The notes beneath the pieces were generated by a model. It was not told the DNA's origin. It saw only the letters and a program-made list of their open reading frames with translations, and did no database searches. This document shows, one piece after another, positions 54,839-64,000 of a stretch of DNA of 64,000 nt; the first letter of the stretch is position 1; each line of letters begins with the position of its first letter. This DNA is from Hedera helix (Eukaryota > Streptophyta > Magnoliopsida > Apiales > Araliaceae). The position numbers were made by a program, and so were the translations under genes. The stretch covers positions 8,472,501-8,536,500 of the forward strand of contig OX359264.1 in NCBI GenBank assembly GCA_947179155.2, given 5' to 3'.

Positions 54839-57417
54839 CATTTTATAAACTAAAATAAAAGAAATTCATGTTACTTATGAGTTTAAAAATAATTTAAATT
54901 GACTTTATGAAATCAATAATAATTTTATATTTTAAAATAAAAAATATCTAATTCTCTTCTTAAATTATTATGTTATGTTGTTATTTTATTAAATTTGATA
55001 TATTTTCTTATCTAATGTAATAATCATCGGATTAAATATTGTCACCGACTTTTTTAGGTGATTTGTTTAAACATTCTCTTTCTCTTCACATCTATTTTGA
55101 CGGGGGGAGTGGGCCGTGGACCCAACCCATTCACATGGGTTACACGATTGGCCACCTCTTTGTCACGTGCCACTCTTTCCTCCTACATATTCTCCCCTTA
55201 AAACTCACATGCCTGAGAATCATGAATGAGAACATGCATGAAGTTGAACTCAAGCCTTCTCATTAAATGTGTTTGCTATATGAATCCAAGACCTTTGCTT
55301 TGACTCGATTAGTTCCTTTTTTTCTCACATGATCCAGGTATGAAGGACAGCTTAATTAAGAATATAGTTAAGAGAATCGGTCTAACTTGTAAGTGAACTC
55401 GTGTTTGATTTGTGAATAAGATAGGATTAGGGTGTCTATAATAGCACTTTTTCTAAAGGATGTTCAAGTAAAATGTGTATCAAAAATCCAAAATATTTGC
55501 CCTAGAGCTATTGATTTTTAGCTACTTCATATTATGTTTTTAAATTGCAAGTCCGTGCAAGGCAATTAGTATCAATAATACAATATAAAATTATACTGCG
55601 TGTTATTTGGTATTATAATTCTTAAGGAAAAAAATTACAGGCCAAATTCCGAGTTTTCACTATCACAATAATAATGGGTTTACAAATATCTCCTAAGTTT
55701 TATGCCTTAAAATTTGAAGTTACACAATACTACAACATAACTTTTTACACGGACTAAAAACTGTAAAACCCTCTATCCCACAATATAACTTTTTTTGTAC
55801 GGAATATAAAAATTACAAAAACCCTCTCTCTCATACAAACCAAAATCCCCCTCACACCCTCTCTCAACTCTTAGTTTTACTACATAATATTTAGTTGTGT
55901 TACATTTCATCAACTAAATATAAGACTCTATTTATAGAGTATTCACAACTTTCATTTTTCTATTTAAAATAAGATACTTTCTTTTCATAATAATAATTTT
56001 TTTTTGAATAAGATTCGAGAAGTATTCCAATAATTTAGTATATGTGAGATGAGAAAATATATATAACAACTCAAAATATTTTCAATGGATCAATACATTT
56101 ATGATGTAATAATGGATGTAATGTATTTGTCCTATTATGTATAAAATTTATGTGTCTTACTATATTAAGAGATCTTATTAATAATAATTTTAACATTTCA
56201 TTACTTGCATTAATGTTTGTTTTTAGATTTCAACATTTTATCATTCAAACTTACATTAATTATTTAAGTATAACATACTAAAAACATGTGTATATCTAAG
56301 ACACATATTTTTTCTTTTCTCTCTTTTGTTCTAATCCTTTACTCTATGATTACGAATTTTGAACAGAAAAAAAGAAAAAGAAATTGAAAACCACACTAAC
56401 TATGTGATTTCAACATTTTGACCAGCCAGAATAAGAAATTGGGATTGGGGTTTGGGGGGTCTGTACGTGTAGGGTGGTGGTTGGGCCTACCCACCCTATC
56501 TGTTTCCTGATCAATAGGTTTACGAGAGTTACCCGATTTGATCAATTAGTCAAGATTTTGGCCGAATACAAAATCACTAGTGCTCAATGTAGTAATATTT
56601 TTATAGGGATTATATACATCTCTATATAATTCCTATTCAAGATCCCTAGAGCTTCTTTACAGTAGAGCCCAGAAGAAAGTGACTCGCGCAGACAGCTGAC
56701 TCCAGCTTGTTCAACGGTAGATTTTATATAATTTGATTATGTCATAAATTATCGTTAAAATATTTAATAATATATTATTTGTGACTTATTTAAGACAATT
56801 TTTTTTTTGAGATTTCTAATATTATTTATGATTTTATTATGTTCATAATATAAAGGGTATGATACAAATTATAAAAGATTTATTTATATTATTTAATTTT
56901 TTTTGTCAAAATTTATTTATTTTTGAATAAAAAAATTGACAAGAAAAGTGATCAAATTTTTTGTTCATTCTTTCTCTATTGATTAAAAAATGCAGTAATA
57001 CAAACGTAGAAACACAAAAATTAAAAATTTCATTCATTTTTTATTTTCTATATATAACGGGGATCTTAGTATTTACTTATGGGAGTAGTATTTAGATTTT
57101 AGATTCCATGCGTGACGCTTACTAGTTGTAGATTATAATAACTAGTTCTAATAGTATATGTGTTACGTGTATAATTATTGTAAAGATATAAGTAATAGGA
57201 GTTTTGTTAAATTTTGGATATAGAATAAAAATTAAAAAGTAATTTAGAAGGACGAAAGTGTAATAAAATCAAATTTGTAGGGATAACAAAGAAAGAAAAT
57301 TTGTAACAAAGCTTCAAGAGAGTGATTATTTTTTCTACTTTCGTAATAATATAGATAGACAATATGCTCATATTACATAAGAGTCCGTCAGTAGCTCTTA
57401 ATAATATAGATAGATAA
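54839..57417. other. AT-rich intergenic stretch
   Basis: No supported gene. The 75-aa frame at 55039-55266 has no recognisable domain or promoter, and I read it as chance. Nothing else stands out. Confidence 0.45.
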
Positions 57418-57667
57418 TACTTCATTCGTTTCAAAATTAAAAATATAATTTAATTTTTCAGGTTAAATAACGACACATTAAATTTCAAAATTTATATGAT
57501 TCATAAATGTTTAAAATGAAATAAAATTTATGATTAATAATTTTTGTTATATATTATATAATTATAATAATTAAAATTAAATAAATTTATATTAATTTAA
57601 AATTTAATATATTATCTCTTAATCTCAAAAATTAAATTATATCTTTAATTTTAAACCGCACTAGTTA
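57418..57667. mobile_element. Stowaway-like MITE
   Basis: The ends are inverted: CGTTTCAAAATTAAAAATA on the left, and in reverse on the right GCGGTTTAAAATTAAAGATA. TA duplications flank at 57418-57419 and 57666-57667. About 246 bp, no coding. Typical of plant Tc1/mariner-derived MITEs. Confidence 0.65.
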
Positions 57668-59900
57668 TACTCTTACTACATAAGAGACAGTCACTCAACC
57701 TTAATTAAATAAAAAAGAAAAGAAAAAGAGCAACAATAATTAATAGCAGTTCCGGTGCGGACGATGGACCAATCTATGAAAGTGATTAATTATGTTCCCT
57801 TTTATATTTGTGTTTCTATATTTGTGCATGCACATGGACCTGTTTGTTGTCAGTTTGGTCATAAACTAACCCATTTCTATCACTCTACATAATTTATGTA
57901 CTGCTTTAATGCTTCCATCTATTTAGCATTTTCTCCAGCTAAAGTATGTGCAATTGTTCAAGCTGTCATAATTTATTGTTCAAGCTGTTTTCGGCCTCAA
58001 AAGATTTGGGCAGACCCTTCAGATTTGAGCGCCAAAGCTGATGAAACCCACAAGACTCTGTCCCTCTTTCTATCTCATATACATACATGTATAATTGTAC
58101 CAGCATCGTTGCCATTTGCCCATTGGCCAACAGTATTATGCATTTTTGTGGGTCCCGCGTTGAATCACTTTATGTGAAAACGTTTACTTTCTGTTGGAAT
58201 TTCAAATTTTTTGTTATATCTAAAATAATATGTCAAAAAATAAGACAAATAGGAAGGCTTTAAGTCATATCAATAAGATTAAAATTATTTATTACATCAT
58301 TTAAACCACTATTTAACATTACAAAAAAATGAGGCAAACACAAAAGTCACATTAAATAAATAATTAATGCCTGATAAACCTAAAATATTTTATTTTCTAA
58401 GATCCTCAAATTTCTTGTGGATGGTGGATTTGGAGAGAGGTCCCTTCAAATATAAATATTTTTGTTTGAGCTTATCAAAAATTTAGATTTATAAATATAT
58501 CTATGTAATGAATTAATTTTTTATTTAACTTAAGTTCAAATCCTTGAATCGTATAGAGCCTACATTAAAAGAGAAAATTGAGATTGATTTAATTAGAGTG
58601 AAGTATTATTTTTATAAATAAAAATTGATATTTTCACATAGTTTTTTTCATATAAGTGTGAGACTCATTAATTATTTATCAAAGAGAGATCTTGTGAAAT
58701 TATCACTTTTACTTGTAGAAATATCAATTTTCTAACCAAATAATAGTTTTTATTATCTATTTTCTTTGCCATTTTTCAATGAGCGAATCCAAATACTTTT
58801 TTCAGAATATTTCAATTAATAATCATAATAATTATTGCAGTAATATGAAAAATCTTAGTAAACAATTTATGTTTTGTGTGATAATGAACAAATGTTGCAC
58901 ATTCCTTACAATATAATATTCTTGCTCTTTATAGGTACATTAAGAGGTAGCCCTAAACATCAATTTTTTTCATATGATCATTTAAAATTAGTATTTTTAA
59001 TACTTCATAAAAGATAATAAAAATACAAGAAAGAATAAAATGTAATACTCCATCATATAATATTTGCACATTTTCTATTATCAAATTTAAACGTTATAAA
59101 TTTGGAAGGTTAAATTTAAATATTATTCAAATTAACGAGTTTAGAAGTTTAAATTTAAATATTATCCTTAAGAATTTTTTTTTTAAAATTTGACTCCACT
59201 AAATTAAACAACTGGATCCGCCCTTATATACATGCATAACAAAGAAAATTTAGCTCAAAAGTCAAAACTAGAATCATGCAAAGACACGACCACTAACAAA
59301 TGATTGACTGATACATGTAATGCAATCATTTGATGGACAAAGCTACCGAATATTGATCTGTTTTTCTCGAAGGAAAAATGCTATGCGCAATGATATTTTG
59401 CAATGATTTATGTAATAATTTTTGTTAAAAATGGTGGAACCCATCATATAAATAGCGAGTCCCACTATTTTTTGTGAAGATAAGTGTATGAATAAGTGTA
59501 TCGGTAAGTGTATGTAGCAAAACTCTTTTCAAAGCGATAGCTTGAACCAACTTTTTGACTAAAATATTTGAATATATATATTTTTTATTGCTAAAATATT
59601 TGAATCAATTATTCTTAAAGAGGGTAACTATTCATTAATACACTAATTAAAGTATTAGATCCCATCTAATTGAGCTCATTGCCTACCAAATGAAATTATT
59701 CGGCAACCACGGATGCCGTTAATTCAACCCTAAATCATAATGATAAAATATTGTGTCAGTTTCAACTTTATATATGAAGATATGATATTTCCCTAGTCGG
59801 GAAATGAAAATCTTATTTATTATGTTAAATTTTAAGTTTACATTAGAGACACTTGAACACTATTTTTTTCTAAAAAATAGAAAATAAATAGTTCGATATT
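57668..59900. other. AT-rich intergenic stretch
   Basis: The 93-aa frame at 57896-58177 (plus) has higher GC than its surroundings but no recognisable domain. I list it here and not as a gene. The rest shows no gene or clear repeat. Confidence 0.4.
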
Positions 59901-60167
59901 AAATTTTTTTTTTTGATAACTGTTAATACCTTCATAAAAATATTGACAAGTACAACTAGAGTAAGCCTATATATACACTAAAATAGGTCAAGACAACAAA
60001 CCTACAAGCAACACAACAAACCAACCTCACCTAAACAAAAATTTAGTAAACAAAAATACCACCCTATGCAACAAAACCTACGAGACCCTAGATTAAGGTC
60101 GACTTTGTGGTGTCAGCTCCCGCTCTCCTTCCTCAATGGTAGTTGGTGGATCCTCTTCCTTCCTTAG

Positions 60168-60533
60168 CTATGATAGATGAGCATTCCACTCCTGGTGTTG
60201 ACGCCTCAAAGACTTTAACCCAACCTTTGCCTCCTTGATCTTATGGAGCCTAATTCTCTCCCTTTCGTCACGATGGATTGATCTTTCTCCAAGGTTCGTC
60301 AATTCTTCTGGCCTCAATCTTCGTAAATCTAGTTTCACCCTCCACAGGTTAGAATCCAGTGAAACTGATGGTGTAAACAGCCGCCTTCGGACAGGCGTTG
60401 ATTGAGTTTGCACGAGTCTACGCCTTGATTGATTTGGTCCAATCCGGTCCTTTATTGAGCCGTGAACATGCCTTGAGATTGGTTCTATAGAGGATCCATG
60501 TTGGTCTCTACTGGGATTTTTCCTTTCCGCCAT
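60168..60533 (-). CDS. Hypothetical basic 121-aa protein
   Basis: Starts MAERKNPSRDQHGSS and is rich in Arg and Lys, with a central LWRVKLDLRRLRPEEL stretch and a charged, helical-looking C-terminal half. Past the stop the frame stays open for about 28 more codons. A TATAAATATAG box (plus strand 60843-60850) lies about 310 bp upstream. A run of 12 A in the sense direction about 250 bp downstream (near 59910) may be a retroposed tail or chance in AT-rich DNA. The family is not recognised. It could be a small gene, or the start of gag of an unrecognised or non-autonomous LTR element. Confidence 0.35.
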   Translation of the reverse strand: MAERKNPSRDQHGSSIEPISRHVHGSIKDRIGPNQSRRRLVQTQSTPVRRRLFTPSVSLDSNLWRVKLDLRRLRPEELTNLGERSIHRDERERIRLHKIKEAKVGLKSLRRQHQEWNAHLS

Positions 60534-60842
60534 AACAATAATCTCCGAATTAAACTAAACTGGTGGTTTATAGATCAAATATCAAGGCATTCCTTCTAGC
60601 ACTAATGTTAACGCATGATTTTGTTCACCCGTTGAAATTACCAAACAGCGAGCAACCTGCACTCAAAACAATTGTTAGACACCCCACGGATCAAGCAACG
60701 ACTTTGGCTGTCCGAAAATGCTCAAGTATGAGAATAAGTACATATCAAATAGCATAACAATGAAGAACCAAGATAAGGCTAGATTAAAGATTGATATTTG
60801 AGAATAATGAATTGTGTAACCTGGTTTCCACACTTGTAACTA

Positions 60843-60850
60843 TATTTATA
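60843..60850 (-). promoter_or_regulatory. TATA box upstream of the 121-aa ORF
   Basis: AGTATAAATATAG in the sense of the ORF, a good plant TATA match in an otherwise mixed-composition stretch. Confidence 0.4.
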
Positions 60851-60859
60851 CTTTTTCTT

Positions 60860-61817
60860 TCACCACCTTGAGTCCCCACAACGAATTTGGATAGAAAATC
60901 TTTAAACAGAATCTAATTACAATTATGATGATAACCGATCAACCCTTATCATCCCTAATTCTGGGATCACGATGTAATATAGAATCTTAAATTAATAAGA
61001 ATTGTAACTTTCCTAATTTATCCAAACCGTCTCAAAGAGAACACTTGAATGTGTCAATTTTCACCCGAGTCTATCATACTATGTAAAATAATTCAATCCA
61101 ACTCTAAACATAAATAATTTTTGACCTATATAAAATATAAAGTCTAATAAATTATATCCTATCAATTTCCAATGTAGTATAATAGTATAATGTGGGGGTG
61201 GGGCGGGAGAGAGAGGGGAATACATAGTGAGAGAGCCCTTCTTTTTTTATCTGAGTGGAGCTATACTCTATAGGGGTAGACATCAGTAATTCGGACTCAT
61301 TTGAGAGAACAATCCAAAGTGGGTAACTCCTCCATATGTATAATAGAAAATTAAATCCATATATATGATGATGGAATAAGTATGAGAAAAAAAAAAGGAT
61401 TCACAACCTCTTGATAATAGTTGTGGCGTCTCAACTAGTTAAGCCTCATTACCACAGAGACAGAGACCACGCCTCGCATAACAGTGGTCATCTTTTTAGC
61501 AAAAGACAAAAATCAAAAGCCAAAAAGACATGGGATTTTGACCAACCTTGTTGATTTGATCTCTTTTTTGTCGTGTCTTTTTTATCTCCTCCATGGCTGT
61601 TCTTGTCGGCAACGCCAATATCCGTACGAGGCTATGGGTTCATGAATGATTAACAAAAGTTAAGAGAATCAGTCCCCATAGAAGAAAATGAATTAGTTAG
61701 TTACCCAAAGCAACCAGATATTTTGCAAATCATTAACTTTGAGAAAATATATTTTTAGCCTAACTTTTATTACATCCAACTCACTAGATACCTTTTGCTA
61801 CACATGGGATAAATTAG
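60860..61817. other. Intergenic stretch
   Basis: No gene or repeat recognised. There is a short purine-rich run at about 61195-61220. Confidence 0.45.
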
Positions 61818-62631
61818 ACCTGACAAAAAAGATTTGGACCCGCAGGTCACGCCGGATTGACTTAAAAAAAAAATGAGTTTTCATATTTCAGCTAAAAAAA
61901 AAATGGGTCATTTTGGTCCGACTCGTGATCCAAATTTTTTTTTTCAAAAAAATTAAATACATCAATATATAAAAAAAATTAAAAACAACTTATTTCATTA
62001 ATCATTTAGATCAATTTATAGAACAAAACTTCTATTTATTTGTTTAAATTACTATTATCTCTAAATATATGACTATTAAATATGAAAGAACTTAAATAAA
62101 ACAAAATTTAAAATATTATTGATTAACAAATGTTAATAAAAAATAATAATTAATTATATTTTTATATACTTGCACATAGCAGAATAATGATAATACGTTA
62201 CATGTATAATTAAATAGTTGTCACTATATAAATACATACATGTGTGATGTGATTGTGATATTATTCTAGCATTTTTTTTAAAATTAATTACTTGATATTT
62301 AATTACAATTATTAGTTTCACATATTTAATCAAATAAATAATACTCACAATAGTTTATAATGTTAAAATTATTTCTTAATTAAAGTATTAAACATAAGTT
62401 TTTTTAATATTTTTTGTTAATAAGTACATTTTTATTGAATAAAATAAATTGTATGCTATGCTCAATAGCCCAAAATCAAAACATCATATTATGTATCATA
62501 AAAAAAATAAAAAATTAATAAAATAATCAATTGGTCAACGGGTTGGCCCGACCCATCCGAACCATGGGCTGAGGAATTTTGGTCCAAAAAATTCTGGGCC
62601 TTTTTAGCTTGGCCCGACCCGTTTGTCAGGT
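61818..62631. mobile_element. hAT-like non-autonomous element
   Basis: The left end ACCTGACAAAAAAG...GGACCCG and the right end in reverse ACCTGACAAACGGGTCGGGCC match. Both are followed by related segments with GGTC/GGCCCGAC words and TTTTGGTCC. Such termini are common in plant hAT-derived MITEs. The 8-bp flanks do not match clearly, so the limits are approximate. The short ORF at 62154-62348 is an AT-rich chance frame. Confidence 0.45.
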
Positions 62632-62758
62632 ATAGAATAAATAGTGTAATGAATTATTATTGCTGAAAAAGTAGGAGTTGAGCTTAAATTTTTATTTTCT
62701 AAGTTTCTTTGATTTTGTATCCTATATATGTATTGCAATAAGTAGGGGCAAAAACATA

Positions 62759-63036
62759 TACTCCCTCTATCTCAACATGAATTTTTTAATTATTATTTTA
62801 AATAATTCTATGTTAAATATCCATTTATTTTAAATAACTAATATTTTATAATAATTTATCTATAATATCCTTAATATTAATTATTATATTTCTATTTTTT
62901 ATACATATTTATGGAATATCACTAGTTATATATAAAAAATTATATAATTAAATGAGAATTTAAATATAAGTAATTTTAACTTTTTTTAATATACACAAAA
63001 AATCAATCAAAATTTTAATCCTGAACGTAAGGAGTA
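62759..63036. mobile_element. Stowaway MITE
   Basis: TA at 62759-62760 and 63035-63036 flank a 274-bp unit. It starts CTCCCTCTATCTCAACATG and ends, read in reverse, CTCCTTACGTTCAGGATTAA. This is a typical Stowaway terminus, and the interior is AT-rich and non-coding. Confidence 0.8.
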
Positions 63037-63823
63037 ATTGATAATAAAGAATAAATGAGTATATGAATATATAAATAAAGAATCATTAATTAATTAAAGA
63101 CGAATGCTATCATTAAAATAACATGAATAGGTGAATTATATTGTCAAATTTCTATATTTATTTAGTTTTTTATTAAAGATTAGTTAGATATTATTAGTTA
63201 AATAATATATTTTAGTATAAAATATATTTTTCATAAAAATCATCACACAAAATATTAATGTATTTATTATTATAATTAATATATTATTATAATGCAAAAA
63301 GTATAAACAATATAACAATTCTATTCAAAATTCATACTTTGCACATGATCGTGAATTAGCTAAAATAAAGTGATTAATATTATTTCAATAAAAATTATTA
63401 TAATAAGGTAATTAGTGTAATTTAAATTGCTAAGAGCAGTTAAAATATTATAAAAATATCACTAAACATATATTTATTTTAAAAATTTTATTTTTATTTT
63501 AATAACATTAACCTTAAAAATTTCATTTTTATTCAACCGCCCTAATAAATTACAACTATTACCTGTATAGTAAGCTGAATTTAAACATTTTTTCCTCACC
63601 CATCATTACAAATCTACTTGTCCTTTCGAACATTATCGCTCCTTAATCAAGTCTTTTTCATCGTAACATTAGCATGACTGCTAACACACATATATAACAT
63701 ACACAATTACACATTCATATATTCTAATAATATTATCAAAATATTAAAATGATTGCGTATTCAACTGGCATCCTTTTGTGAACTTACTTTTTTTCTTCAC
63801 CTTTCTGGTGTTTATTTCGTACC
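63037..63823. other. AT-rich stretch upstream of a possible gene
   Basis: Nothing coding. Pyrimidine-rich sequence increases towards the right end, as in plant promoters and leaders. Confidence 0.4.
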
Positions 63824-63831
63824 TTATAAAC
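63824..63831 (+). promoter_or_regulatory. Possible TATA box
   Basis: TTATAAAC lies about 165 bp before the ATG at 63993, with a CT-rich stretch between them. Confidence 0.35.
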
Positions 63832-63992
63832 GGACTCTATTACCCAGAAACAAACATATCCTCTCTACTCCGTACCATCTTCGTGAAAGTTTTAATTATT
63901 ATTAAATTTCCACCTAAAATCTCTGAAAAAAACTGCATAAAAGGTGAGATTAAGGTACCTTGTATTAATTGTGTGTTGGGAATTGGGAGAAA

Positions 63993-64000
63993 ATGGCTCT
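63993..64000 (+). CDS. Possible start of a host gene, cut off by window end
   Basis: GAGAAAATGGCTCT is a good plant start context (A at -3, GCT second codon), preceded by a TATA-like box and a leader-like sequence. Only two codons are visible, so nothing can be said of the product. Confidence 0.3.

Noticed and set aside
55039..55266. 75-aa ORF with ordinary amino-acid composition
   Set aside because: No recognisable motif, no promoter or splice signals, and no related copy in the window.
57896..58177. 93-aa ORF in a locally less AT-rich stretch
   Set aside because: No domain recognised and the start context is poor. It could be an old exon or transposon piece but cannot be supported from sequence alone.

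Overview
This window is repeat-dominated nuclear DNA of a flowering plant, most likely a dicot. The evidence is an AT-rich background, nested Ty3/gypsy chromovirus (Tekay-type) LTR retrotransposons primed by initiator tRNA-Met, Stowaway- and hAT-like MITEs, and plant-style TATA boxes. No intact host gene is certain. A possible gene start lies at the extreme right edge (ATG at 63993), and one unrecognised 121-aa ORF (60168-60533, minus strand) has a TATA box upstream.

Layout. (1) 1-23865: an old, heavily damaged Tekay-type element (element B, minus strand). Its 3' LTR starts before the window and is split by a complete second element A (2678-14306, target-site duplication cccac). Its pol region is split by a solo LTR (D, 17697-21032, duplication atatc). 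Its gag, primer site and part of its 5' LTR are deleted. (2) 24121-27153: a plus-strand solo LTR (E, duplication tcacc). (3) 27159-35326: AT-rich DNA with Copia-like LTR remnants, a minisatellite, a perfect 59-bp-arm hairpin, a C-rich/G-rich inverted element (30590-32390) and a MITE-like foldback. (4) 35327-49213: a young, nearly intact element C (minus strand, duplication ccaac). It has 3.9-kb LTRs differing at about twenty positions, an intact 1511-aa gag-pol and an intact 285-aa extra ORF between the 5' LTR and gag. (5) 50158-54838: a long-TIR element with internal 378-bp tandem repeats, interrupted by solo LTR F (50715-53609), a relative of E. (6) 54839-64000: AT-rich DNA with two Stowaway-like MITEs, a hAT-like element, the 121-aa ORF and the possible gene start.

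Most notable observations. First, elements A and C both carry a homologous acidic coiled-coil ORF upstream of gag, with a conserved C-terminal block. Second, the LTRs of five families (A, C, D, E, F; weaker in B) carry a splice-donor-like AAG/GTA or GAG/GTA about 175-215 nt after the TATA box (where one is visible) and a splice-acceptor-like CAG near the element-sense 3' end of the same LTR, so an intron may lie wholly inside the LTR. Third, in both A and C the ATG of the extra ORF and the ATG of gag-pol are each preceded by an acceptor-like AG at 1 and 3 nt. Together these suggest a Tekay-type retrotransposon that expresses two separate proteins from alternatively spliced leaders. That reading is inference from sequence and needs RNA data.
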